From a bacterium (lineage in GTDB: Bacteria > Bacillota > Clostridia > Lachnospirales > Lachnospiraceae): a DNA stretch of 38,714 nucleotides. Positions 7,497 to 15,750 of this stretch are shown here, piece by piece. The DNA lies in the NCBI GenBank assembly GCA_022774325.1, contig JALFNN010000094.1:1-38714 (forward strand), in the 5' to 3' direction. A program made the position numbers and the translations under genes. Every line of letters begins with the position of its first letter. The first letter of the stretch is position 1. Below the pieces are notes generated by a model. It did not search any database and was not told the DNA's origin. It saw only the letters and a list, made by a program, of their open reading frames with translations.

Positions 7497-7506
7497 GTAG
7501 TATAGA
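7478..7506 (+). promoter_or_regulatory. Promoter of the cold-shock gene
   Basis: TTTACA (7478-7483), 17 bases and TATAGA (7501-7506) fit a sigma-A promoter. The transcript would have a leader of about 55-60 bases containing a small imperfect hairpin (GGTAACG at 7520-7526 with CGTTATCC at 7536-7543). An alternative -35 TTGACG lies at 7470-7475 but is less well spaced. Confidence 0.6.
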
Positions 7507-7569
7507 ATATATACACTTTGGTAACGGTTGATGCTCGTTATCCACAAATCTATAATGGAGGTAGTACCG

Positions 7570-7770
7570 ATGAACAAGGGCACCGTAAAATGGTTTAACA
7601 ACCAAAAAGGCTATGGATTCATCTCTGACGAAGCCGGTAATGATATTTTCGTTCATTACAGCGGACTGAACATGGAAGGATACAAGAGCCTTGAAGAAGG
7701 TCAGGAAGTAGAATTTGAGATTTTCCAGGGCGAAAAGGGACCTCAGGCAGTGAACGTAACAAAGCTGTAA
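7570..7770 (+). CDS. csp: Cold-shock protein (CspA/CspB family)
   Basis: A 66-residue single cold-shock domain. It shows the ribonucleoprotein motifs RNP1 (KGYGFIS) and RNP2 (IFVHYSG) and the canonical opening [10 protein letters not shown], ending [10 protein letters not shown]. Such proteins bind single-stranded RNA or DNA and act as RNA chaperones in the cytoplasm. The ATG at 7570 has GGAGG eight bases upstream; an in-frame ATG at 7528 would only add unrelated residues. It is a monocistronic gene with its own promoter and a strong terminator at 7853-7887. RNP1 shows GYGFI where many members have GFGFI, a common variation. Confidence 0.96.
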   Translation: MNKGTVKWFNNQKGYGFISDEAGNDIFVHYSGLNMEGYKSLEEGQEVEFEIFQGEKGPQAVNVTKL

Positions 7771-7852
7771 TCAAAATTTGGTGTACCTTTTATATATGTA
7801 AATCGCAATTTTATTTAAATATTTAAAAGACATACATGAATTTAGATGAGGG

Positions 7853-7887
7853 AAAAAAGGAATCGTAAAATATACGATTCCTTTTTT
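7853..7887. terminator. Bidirectional terminator between csp and polC
   Basis: A perfect 15-bp inverted repeat: AAAAAAGGAATCGTA (7853-7867) and its complement (7873-7887) around a 5-base loop. A-runs on one side and T-runs on the other allow termination of both csp (plus) and polC (minus), which converge here. Confidence 0.9.
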
Positions 7888-7919
7888 ATTTCGGGACAAG
7901 ACAAGTACTCCAATATAGC

Positions 7920-10900
7920 TTATGTAAAGTCAAAAAGTGAAAGCTGATTGGTTTCCGGAAGATCTCCGAGAAGCCCCATCTCATCCATCAGATCAATGAC
8001 TGTTTTGCTGACTTTCGTGCGCTGTCTGAAATCGTCTTTTGATAGATATGGGCCATTCTTGGAAGCAATCTCCACAGCTTCTGCAGCTTTATCCCCCATT
8101 CCTTCAACGGTGTTTAAAGGAGGCAGGAGCTTTCCGTCCACGATCTTGAATTTTGTTGCTGCTGATTCATAGATATCGATTGGCAAAAATTCGAAACCTC
8201 TCGCGTACATTTCCAATACATTTTTCATATCCTTCAGTGTATCCTGATCTTTTTTACTGAGCTGATTTAATTCCGCCCGGCGCTTATACTCTTTCATGTG
8301 ATATAAAAGCTTATCTTTTCCCTGCCCCATCAGTTCATAAGAGAACGCAGACGCACGGATACCAAAATAAGCCGCATAATAGGCAAGCGGGTAATTCAAT
8401 TTACAGTAGGCGATTCGGTACGCCATCATGACGTATGCCGCCGCATGTGCCTTCGGGAACATGTATTTGATTTTCTCACAGGACCAGATATACCATTCCG
8501 GCACATCATGCTCCAGCATATCTTTTTTAAACTCCGGCCATTCTTTACATTTTCCTTTCGCCACAGTCCCCTTACGCACACGTTCCATGATCGTAAAGGA
8601 TTCCTCACTGTCCAGTCCTTTATTGATCAGGTAGGTCATAATGTCGTCTCGGGTACAGATTGCCGTAGAAATCGTTGCTTTTCCTTCTTCGATCAGAGTC
8701 TGCGCGTTATTCAGCCACACGTCGGTTCCGTGTGAAAGTCCGGAAATACGGATCAGATCGGATAAGGTCTTGGGTTTGGTGTCCACGACCATCTGAATAA
8801 CGAAATCCGTTCCGAACTCCGGAATTCCAAGGCATCCCACCGGACACCCGTCGATATCCTCCGGTTTGATTCCCAGTGCCTCAGTTCCCGCAAAAAGGGA
8901 CATAACTCCCGGATCATCAAGCGGGATATCCGTCGCCTTAAAAATACGGTTCACTCCATCATAACCGGTGTCCATGGAATCGGAATTGATCAGCTCCTCC
9001 AGGGTCTTGATCATCGTCGGATCATCGTGTCCGAGAATATCTAATTTCAGCAGGTTGTGGTCAATGGAATGGTAATCAAAATGCGTCGTAATAATGTCCG
9101 TCGTCATATCATTTGCCGGATGCTGAATCGGGGTAAAAGAGTTGATATCCTCGCCGTGCGGAAGGACAACAATTCCTCCCGGATGCTGCCCGGTACTTCG
9201 CCGGATCCCCGTGCATCCCTGTACAATTCGGTCAATCTCACAATTCCGTTTGCGGTCGCCCCGCTCTTCATAATAATTTTTTACATACCCGTACGCCGTC
9301 TTATCAGCCAGGGCCGCGATCGTTCCTGCACGGAAGGTCTGACCCTGACCAAAAATAACTTCCGTGTATTTATGCGCTTTACTCTGATAATCCCCGGAGA
9401 AGTTCAAGTCGATATCCGGCTCTTTGTTTCCCTTAAATCCGAGGAAAGTCTCAAATGGAATGTCAAATCCGTCTTTGATCAGCTTTTCCCCACAGACCGG
9501 GCACAGCTTGTCCGGCATATCGTGCCCGCATCCTCCGGCATATTTTCGCACCTCATCCGAAGTGAAATCACTGTAATGACATTTCTGGCAATAGTAATGC
9601 GGGGACAGCGGATTCACCTCCGTAATTCCGGACATGGTCGCCACAAAAGAGGACCCTACGGAACCACGGGAACCAACCAGATATCCGTCTTCGTTTGATT
9701 TCCATACCAGTTTCTGTGCAATGATATACATAACGGCAAATCCATTGGAAATAATGGAATGCAGCTCCCTTTTCAATCGTTCTTCTACGATTTCCGGGAG
9801 CGGATTGCCATACATGGAGTACGCCTTAGTATAACAGATGTCCGTCAGAAGCTGATCGGAATTCTCAATGACCGGCGGGCATTTATCCGGCCTCACCGGT
9901 GAGATTTTCTCAATCATATTGGCAATTTTATTCGTATTTGCAATTACCACTTCATATGCCTTCTCGGAGCCCAGATAGGCAAATTCTTCCAGCATTTCTT
10001 CCGTCGTCCGAAGATAGAGAGGTGCCTGCTGGTCCGCGTCTGAGAAACCTTTTCCCGCCATAATGATACGGCGGTAAACTTCATCGTCCGGATCCATGAA
10101 ATGCACATCACAGGTTGCCACGACCGGCTTATGGAACTGTTCTCCCAGCCGAACGATCTTCCGGTTCATGTCCTTGACATCCTCCATGGAATTGATCGCA
10201 CTGACCTTATCGCTATCGATCATAAATGCATTATTTCCCAACGGCTGAATCTCCAAATAATCATAGAAATCCACGATCTTCGCAATGGTCTCATCGGATT
10301 TTCCATTCAGGAGTGCCTGATAAAGCTCCCCGGCCTCGCAGGCACTGCCCACGATCAATCCTTCCCGGTATTGGTTTAGTACACTTTTGGGAATTCTCGG
10401 CCGTCTTCCGTAATAAGTCAGGTGGGACAGCGAAACAAGCGTGTATAAATTCACTCTTCCAAGATCGTTTTTGGCAAGAATGATGACATGATACGTCGGA
10501 AGCTTCCGGATCGCATCCGGATTCAGATTTCCAAAACGGTTCACACCTTTCAGTGTTGTGATGTCACGTTCTTTTAACATTTCAATAAATTTTACAAAGA
10601 TCTCCGCCGTCGCACCTGCATCATCCACCGCACGATGATGATTTTCCAGAGAAATATCCAGCGCTTTTGCCACCACGTCCAGCTTATATTTGGACAGGGA
10701 CGGCAAAAGGACACGCGCCAGTGCTACGGTATCGACCGACACAAAATGCGGTTCAATATCCTGATAACGACAGTTCTGTTCGATAAATCCCACATCGAAT
10801 CCGGCATTATGCGCCACCAGAGGCGCGTCGCCCACGAATTCCAGGAACTGCGGAAGGATCACCTCAATGCCCGGATAATCCATGACCATCTCGTCCGTGA

Positions 10901-12539
10901 TGCTGGTCAGCTCGGTAATCTTAAACGGAATCGGCCTTCCGGGATTGACAAAGGTACTGAATTTGTCCGTGATGACTCCGTGTTCCACCTTCACCGCACC
11001 GATTTCGATAATCCGGTCCGAGATTGCGGAGAAACCGGTCGTCTCAATATCAAACACGACATAGGTATCATCCAGGCTCTGACTTCCGGCTCCTTTGGCA
11101 ATCTCGGTCAGATCATCCACCAGATATCCCTCCACACCGTAGATGACTTTGAATGGATCGTCTTTATCCAGCCCCTCGATGAAATGGTTCGCATCCGGAA
11201 ATGCCTGTACGACTCCGTGATCGGTGATTGCAATGGCCGGGTGTCCCCAGGAATGTGCTCTTTTCACCAGCGCTGTTGCCTCGGATACTCCATCCATATC
11301 ACTCATTTTGGTATGGCAGTGCAGCTCCACCCGCTTCTCCGGGTATTTATCCTTTCTTCCAACACGGATGTCTGTTGCCTTACGGATTCCTGTTACAGAG
11401 CCAATCGTCAGTTCCCCGTCAAATTTATCGATCGTAGTAACCCCTTTTACCTTCAGGAACACCCCCGTTTTGATCTCTGCAAGAAGCTCCGGAAGCTGAT
11501 CGTTCCGGGTGAACATTTTGACCATGATCGTATCGGTAAAATCCGTCACCGCAAACATGATGATCGTCTTTTCATTCCGGATCTCGCGGGTATCAAAACT
11601 GATGACCTGTCCGCGAATTGTAATCTCTCCCATTTCCGATACGACCTGTTTTAATTCAATCGGCGTATCATCAAAATCACGCCCGTAGATCACATTCGGA
11701 TCGTCTGAACGTTTCAGCGGATAATCCCGCTTCTGGAATGTTCCGCCGCCTTTGCTGCCTTTGAATCCACCGGTCTTTCCGGCAAAATCCTGTTTTGGCT
11801 CCGGAGATTTTGCCTCGGTCTTTTCCTGCTTCTTCGTATCCTGCTTGCCTGCCTCGTTCTCTTTCTTCTTCCCGGTCTGCTGCTTCTTTTCAGACGAGCC
11901 GCCTCCGGATGCGTCTCCTGCATGTTCCTCCTTGCCGGCTGCGTGCTGTGCCTGAAGGGTGTGGTTCCGTTCCAGGATCGCATCCACTTCCTGCTGAAGC
12001 TGCATCTCATTGAACTTGCGGTATTTGCTCTCTTTGACTTTCTCATAATCCACCCGGATTTCCACCGGAACGTGAAATCTTTCTTCAAAAAGAGCTTTTA
12101 GATAAGCGGAGAGTGCATCTGTCCTTCCCTCGGCCACGATCGTATCCGCCAGCGTAAGGAGAATCACATTCTCACCTTCATATCCTATTTTCGCTTTCTG
12201 AAACATGTTTTTTTCCAGAACACTCCGCTGTTCCAGTTCAAAGAGAATGCTGTCCCGATACGCTTCCATCAGATTCTCCGGCGTATAAAGTCCCGACAGG
12301 CGATACTCTTCCAGAATCGTCACCGGAATCCCCATTCCCGAGAAGAGCTGCATCTCAATCTGACGCTCGATGTCATACACCGTTTTCTTCGGAATCAGAT
12401 GCGTACTGAAAATATGTACCTTAATATGGTCTTTCGCAGAAGTAGAGGTGATTTTCGTCACCTCTACCTCCCGAAACAGCGCCTGACTGTCACTATCCAG
12501 TTTTAATGTTGGAAATACATCAAAAAATAATTTCGTCAT
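7920..12539 (-). CDS. polC: DNA polymerase III alpha subunit, PolC type
   Basis: The main replicative polymerase of low-GC Gram-positives. Domains in order: N-terminal region (1 to about 200); a low-complexity Lys/Glu/Gln/Gly-rich linker (about 205-275); OB fold (about 295-395, ITIRGQVISFDTREI); PHP domain starting about 404 (VELHCHTKMSDMDG); an inserted DEDD exonuclease (about 491-665, VVFDIETTG ... HNAGFDVGF ... HRAVDDA); the rest of PHP; a zinc-binding cluster (about 980-1020, YYCQKC...CPVCGEK); and the palm with catalytic acids PDIDLNFSGDYQ (about 1040). At 1539 residues it is somewhat longer than the roughly 1430-1470 usual, chiefly because of the linker. The ATG lies 3 bases after ispG and only a weak GGGGCG precedes it, suggesting translational coupling. 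Confidence 0.98.
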   Translation of the reverse strand: MTKLFFDVFPTLKLDSDSQALFREVEVTKITSTSAKDHIKVHIFSTHLIPKKTVYDIERQIEMQLFSGMGIPVTILEEYRLSGLYTPENLMEAYRDSILFELEQRSVLEKNMFQKAKIGYEGENVILLTLADTIVAEGRTDALSAYLKALFEERFHVPVEIRVDYEKVKESKYRKFNEMQLQQEVDAILERNHTLQAQHAAGKEEHAGDASGGGSSEKKQQTGKKKENEAGKQDTKKQEKTEAKSPEPKQDFAGKTGGFKGSKGGGTFQKRDYPLKRSDDPNVIYGRDFDDTPIELKQVVSEMGEITIRGQVISFDTREIRNEKTIIMFAVTDFTDTIMVKMFTRNDQLPELLAEIKTGVFLKVKGVTTIDKFDGELTIGSVTGIRKATDIRVGRKDKYPEKRVELHCHTKMSDMDGVSEATALVKRAHSWGHPAIAITDHGVVQAFPDANHFIEGLDKDDPFKVIYGVEGYLVDDLTEIAKGAGSQSLDDTYVVFDIETTGFSAISDRIIEIGAVKVEHGVITDKFSTFVNPGRPIPFKITELTSITDEMVMDYPGIEVILPQFLEFVGDAPLVAHNAGFDVGFIEQNCRYQDIEPHFVSVDTVALARVLLPSLSKYKLDVVAKALDISLENHHRAVDDAGATAEIFVKFIEMLKERDITTLKGVNRFGNLNPDAIRKLPTYHVIILAKNDLGRVNLYTLVSLSHLTYYGRRPRIPKSVLNQYREGLIVGSACEAGELYQALLNGKSDETIAKIVDFYDYLEIQPLGNNAFMIDSDKVSAINSMEDVKDMNRKIVRLGEQFHKPVVATCDVHFMDPDDEVYRRIIMAGKGFSDADQQAPLYLRTTEEMLEEFAYLGSEKAYEVVIANTNKIANMIEKISPVRPDKCPPVIENSDQLLTDICYTKAYSMYGNPLPEIVEERLKRELHSIISNGFAVMYIIAQKLVWKSNEDGYLVGSRGSVGSSFVATMSGITEVNPLSPHYYCQKCHYSDFTSDEVRKYAGGCGHDMPDKLCPVCGEKLIKDGFDIPFETFLGFKGNKEPDIDLNFSGDYQSKAHKYTEVIFGQGQTFRAGTIAALADKTAYGYVKNYYEERGDRKRNCEIDRIVQGCTGIRRSTGQHPGGIVVLPHGEDINSFTPIQHPANDMTTDIITTHFDYHSIDHNLLKLDILGHDDPTMIKTLEELINSDSMDTGYDGVNRIFKATDIPLDDPGVMSLFAGTEALGIKPEDIDGCPVGCLGIPEFGTDFVIQMVVDTKPKTLSDLIRISGLSHGTDVWLNNAQTLIEEGKATISTAICTRDDIMTYLINKGLDSEESFTIMERVRKGTVAKGKCKEWPEFKKDMLEHDVPEWYIWSCEKIKYMFPKAHAAAYVMMAYRIAYCKLNYPLAYYAAYFGIRASAFSYELMGQGKDKLLYHMKEYKRRAELNQLSKKDQDTLKDMKNVLEMYARGFEFLPIDIYESAATKFKIVDGKLLPPLNTVEGMGDKAAEAVEIASKNGPYLSKDDFRQRTKVSKTVIDLMDEMGLLGDLPETNQLSLFDFT

Positions 12540-12542
12540 TCT

Positions 12543-13598
12543 CTATTCGCCCCAATGTACCAATTCGTCTCTAAGTGCATCCAGAAGCTCTTCTTCTTTC
12601 ACCTTTCTGATGATCTCGCCTTTTTTGATCAGAAGACCTTCTCCGATTCCCCCTGCAATCCCGATATCTGCTTCTTTTGCCTCACCCGGGCCATTTACTA
12701 CACAGCCCATAACCGCAACCTTGATATCCAGCGGAAATTCCGCCACCATCGTCTCTACCTGATTCGCCAGAGAGATCAGATCAATCCGGGTCCTTCCGCA
12801 GGTCGGGCAAGATACCACTTCGATCCCGCCAGTACGAAGACCGAGTGTCTTAAGGATCAGCTTCGCACTCTTGATCTCTTCCAGCGGATCTCCGGTCAGA
12901 GATACCCGGATCGTGTCCCCGATTCCCTCATGGAGAATAATTCCAAGTCCGACTGAGGATTTGATATTGCCGGACATCAGCGTTCCGGATTCGGTAATCC
13001 CCACATGCAGCGGGTACGGACATTCCTTCGCAATCAGTTCATGTGCTTTCACACACATCATGACATCAGAAGATTTGATGCTGACCACCAGATTCTCATA
13101 TCCCATCCGCTCAATCATATGAACTTTGTCCAATGCGCTTTCCACGATTCCTTCCGCAGTCACGCCTCCGTATTTTTCAACCAGCTCTTTTTCCAGAGAG
13201 CCGCTGTTTACGCCCACACGAATCGGCACATTGTATTCTTTGGCCTTTTCAACTACGGCTCTTACCCGGTCCTCGCTTCCAATATTTCCCGGATTGATCC
13301 GGATCTTATCTGCACCGTTCTCGATCGCCGCGATTGCAAGTCTGTAATCAAAATGAATATCCGCAACCAGCGGGATATGGATCTGTTTCTTGATCTCTTT
13401 TAAAGCCTCTGCCGCCTCCATTGTCGGAACCGCACAGCGTATAATATCACATCCTGCCCGTTCCAGTGCCAGAATCTGGCTCACTGTGGCATCCACATCC
13501 TCCGTCTTTGTATTCGTCATAGACTGAATCGCAACCGGATTCCCGCCTCCGATCCGGCAGTTGCCGATCCGGATTACTTTTGTATCGTTTCTCGTCAT
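12543..13598 (-). CDS. ispG: 4-hydroxy-3-methylbut-2-en-1-yl diphosphate synthase (flavodoxin)
   Basis: The 351-residue IspG/GcpE enzyme of the non-mevalonate isoprenoid pathway; it reductively converts methylerythritol cyclodiphosphate to HMBPP with a [4Fe-4S] cluster. The N-terminal TIM barrel shows GGGNPVAIQSMTNT, CDIIRCAVP, VADIHFDYRLA and KIRINPGN. The C-terminal domain has the cluster ligands SCPTCGRT (Cys about 262 and 265) and GCVVNGPGE (Cys about 297). AAAGGAAG precedes the ATG. It is followed immediately by polC. In many Clostridia dxr and rseP precede ispG; here an unrelated small membrane protein takes that place. Confidence 0.97.
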   Translation of the reverse strand: MTRNDTKVIRIGNCRIGGGNPVAIQSMTNTKTEDVDATVSQILALERAGCDIIRCAVPTMEAAEALKEIKKQIHIPLVADIHFDYRLAIAAIENGADKIRINPGNIGSEDRVRAVVEKAKEYNVPIRVGVNSGSLEKELVEKYGGVTAEGIVESALDKVHMIERMGYENLVVSIKSSDVMMCVKAHELIAKECPYPLHVGITESGTLMSGNIKSSVGLGIILHEGIGDTIRVSLTGDPLEEIKSAKLILKTLGLRTGGIEVVSCPTCGRTRIDLISLANQVETMVAEFPLDIKVAVMGCVVNGPGEAKEADIGIAGGIGEGLLIKKGEIIRKVKEEELLDALRDELVHWGE

Positions 13599-13661
13599 CT
13601 TCCGTCTTCCTTTCTCAAATCTATATACTCAAATCTTACGTTCAAACGTTCCAGATGCCGG

Positions 13662-14126
13662 TTATTTTCCTTTTGTAAAGAACATCTGATCCCCATAATC
13701 CCATTCTGTCAATGTCAGTTCCCTTCCGTCCACACTGTAATGGAATTTGGTCTGCATGGAACTGACGGCAGATTCAATGTCCTCGGCCGAGGCACCGCCA
13801 TCCAGCTTCTTCGCAGCCGCTTCCAGAGCGTCCTGATGGATCTGGAAGGTGATCTCTTTGTTGGATTTATCCAGTGAATACTCCATATCCACAGTCAGTG
13901 TCTGATTCTCAATCAGGTTATCCCATACAAGATTTGCCTGATTCTTCCCCCCGATTTCCAGAATCATGTCACTGTCCTCCTGCTTCCAGGTTCCTTCCAG
14001 CGGATTGCCAAAGAATCCTTTATATAAGAAAAACACTGCCACGATGAGTATCAGTATCGTCGCTCCCCTCATGGCATAATTCCATAATCTGTTTCTCTTT
14101 TCTTCGTCATTTCCTGCAATAAGCAT
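13662..14126 (-). CDS. Membrane-anchored protein of unknown function
   Basis: I do not recognise a family. The product has 154 residues. A short charged cytoplasmic N-terminus (MLIAGNDEEKRNRLWNY) precedes one membrane helix (about 22-42, GATILILIVAVFFLYKGFF), followed by an extracytoplasmic domain beginning NPLEGTWKQEDSDMILEI. That opening, with later TFQIH, FHYSVDGRELTLTEW and MFFTKGK, looks like the lipocalin-like beta-sandwich often annotated as DUF-type stress proteins. The ATG at 14126 (AGGAGG 11 bases upstream) is chosen over a TTG at 14183, because a perfect promoter overlaps the extra codons. It is the first gene of the probable unit with ispG and polC (63-base gap). Confidence 0.7.
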   Translation of the reverse strand: MLIAGNDEEKRNRLWNYAMRGATILILIVAVFFLYKGFFGNPLEGTWKQEDSDMILEIGGKNQANLVWDNLIENQTLTVDMEYSLDKSNKEITFQIHQDALEAAAKKLDGGASAEDIESAVSSMQTKFHYSVDGRELTLTEWDYGDQMFFTKGK

Positions 14127-14166
14127 AGAATTATCATCCTCCTGTATATGACTTTCTTTGTTATCA

Positions 14167-14195
14167 ATTATACGGGGTTTCAACTTTCATGTCAA
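14167..14195 (-). promoter_or_regulatory. Consensus sigma-A promoter for the unknown-ispG-polC unit
   Basis: On the minus strand TTGACA (14190-14195), 17 bases and TATAAT (14167-14172) match the sigma-A consensus exactly. The start would fall near 14160, about 35 bases ahead of the ATG at 14126. Strong constitutive expression of the downstream ispG and polC is expected. Confidence 0.88.
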
Positions 14196-14212
14196 CGGTG
14201 CCGAAAAATCAA

Positions 14213-14235
14213 AAAAAGGTCCAGTGGACCTTTTT
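14213..14235 (-). terminator. Terminator of the isomerase-xylB operon
   Basis: AAAAAGGTCC, a three-base loop and GGACCTTTTT form a tight hairpin six bases after the xylB stop (14241). On the minus strand it is followed by further T residues and TTTGATTTTT. It lies directly upstream of the consensus promoter at 14167-14195 and insulates it. Confidence 0.9.
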
Positions 14236-14240
14236 ATAAA

Positions 14241-15713
14241 TTATTCCGAAATATCACGGAAAAGTTCTTTGACTGCCGGATAAATTTTGCGGAATTTCTG
14301 ATATTGTACTTCATATTTTCTGACCAGTTCTCTTTCCGGTTCAATGATCTTTTTCACTTTCACCAGTTTTTTTGCGGCCGTCTCTACATCCGGATATTCG
14401 CCGCAGCCGACCGCGGCAAGAATCGCTCCTCCAAGTGCAGGACCTTCTTCGCTTTCGATCACTTCCACCGTCAGGTTCATAATATTGGCAATCATCGCTC
14501 TCCACAGCGGACTTTTGGCTCCACCACCGCAGATTCTGGTGCATTCCGGGCGTATCCCGATACTTCTCGCCACTTCGAGGGAATCTCTGAGTGCAAATGC
14601 CACGCCCTCCAGAACGGCCTGTGTCATATCCGATCTGGAAGTATCCATCGTCATTCCGATGAAGGTCGCTCTTGCAAATGGGTCGTTATGCGGAGAGCGC
14701 TCTCCCATCAGATACGGCAGATAGTACACATGATTCTCTCCCAGCTTCGTGATCTGCTCCTGCTCCGCCACATAATCTGTCGTCCCCAGGATCTCTTCGG
14801 ACCACCATTTATTGCAGGACGCAGCGCTGAGCATACATCCCATCAGGTGATACTTTCCGTCCGCATGAGCAAAGGAATGCAACGCATTCTGTTTATCTAC
14901 ACCGAATTTTCCGCTGGAAATGAAGATCGTTCCGGAAGTTCCGAGGGAAATATTACATTTTCCATCGCCTACGGTTCCCGTTCCGACTGCTGCCGCCGCA
15001 TTGTCTCCGGCTCCTGCGATCACCTTCACCTGCTCGTGCAGCCCCAGTTCCCGGGCTGCTTCTGGTGTCAGATTTCCAACCACTTCATAACTCTCATAAA
15101 GCTTCGGGAGCTGTTCTTCTGTAATACCACAGATCTTCAACATTTCCTTAGACCAGCACTTGTTCTTCACATCCATGAGAAGCATTCCGGACGCATCGGA
15201 ATAATCCGTGCAGAAGCTTCCGGAAAGCCGGTAAGCGAGATAGTCCTTCGGAAGCATGATTTTCCTGATTCTGGTAAAATTCTCCGGTTCCTTTTCTTTC
15301 ACCCAGAGGATCTTCGGGGCAGTGAATCCGGTAAATGCAATATTGGCCGTGTATTCCGATAACTTGTCTTTTCCGATTACCTGGTTCAGATAATCTGTCT
15401 CTTTTGTCGTTCTTCCGTCATTCCACAAAATGGCAGGGCGGATGACCTCATCGTTCTCGTCCAGAATGACGAGACCATGCATCTGACCTCCAAAGCTGAT
15501 GCCTGCAACCTGTTCTTTATCGAACCCGTCCACAAGTTCCCGGATTCCTTCCGCAGATTTCTCATACCAGTCCTTAGGATGCTGCTCAGACCATCCCGGA
15601 TGCGGGAATTCCAGAGGGTATTCCTTCGATACGATTCTTTTTATCTCACCTTTTTCGTCCATAAGCAGCAGTTTCACCGCTGACGTTCCCAAATCTACTC
15701 CAATATACAGCAT
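14241..15713 (-). CDS. xylB: Xylulokinase (FGGY family)
   Basis: A 490-residue FGGY carbohydrate kinase that phosphorylates a ketopentose, classically D-xylulose to D-xylulose 5-phosphate, in the cytoplasm. The N-terminal half opens MLYIGVDLGTSAVKLLLMD (phosphate 1 loop) and contains ISFGGQMHGLV and LWNDGRT. These are features of xylulokinases, including the MHG motif near the sugar site. The C-terminal half has NISLGTSGTIF and RICGGGAKSPLWRAMIANI (adenosine-binding signature). It is second in an operon, 37 bases after the isomerase gene, and ends at a strong terminator. Xylulokinase is the best match, but FGGY enzymes often vary in substrate and the partner isomerase is not XylA, so a different ketose is possible. 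Confidence 0.92.
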   Translation of the reverse strand: MLYIGVDLGTSAVKLLLMDEKGEIKRIVSKEYPLEFPHPGWSEQHPKDWYEKSAEGIRELVDGFDKEQVAGISFGGQMHGLVILDENDEVIRPAILWNDGRTTKETDYLNQVIGKDKLSEYTANIAFTGFTAPKILWVKEKEPENFTRIRKIMLPKDYLAYRLSGSFCTDYSDASGMLLMDVKNKCWSKEMLKICGITEEQLPKLYESYEVVGNLTPEAARELGLHEQVKVIAGAGDNAAAAVGTGTVGDGKCNISLGTSGTIFISSGKFGVDKQNALHSFAHADGKYHLMGCMLSAASCNKWWSEEILGTTDYVAEQEQITKLGENHVYYLPYLMGERSPHNDPFARATFIGMTMDTSRSDMTQAVLEGVAFALRDSLEVARSIGIRPECTRICGGGAKSPLWRAMIANIMNLTVEVIESEEGPALGGAILAAVGCGEYPDVETAAKKLVKVKKIIEPERELVRKYEVQYQKFRKIYPAVKELFRDISE

Positions 15714-15750
15714 GTTTATTCCTCCATTTACCTGCGGTTCCGAACGTTTC

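Noticed and set aside
10635-11654. Long plus-strand open frame antisense to polC
   Set aside because: It lies wholly opposite the PHP/exonuclease coding region; its translation resembles no protein family and lacks a ribosome binding site.
13662-14183. TTG start at 14183 for the membrane-anchored unknown protein
   Set aside because: The extra codons overlap a perfect TTGACA-N17-TATAAT promoter, and an ATG with AGGAGG lies downstream at 14126.
14148-15362. Long open frame (about 404 codons) antisense to xylB
   Set aside because: The minus strand encodes a clear xylulokinase with family motifs; the plus-strand translation is low-complexity Phe/His/Arg-rich shadow sequence with no ribosome binding site.
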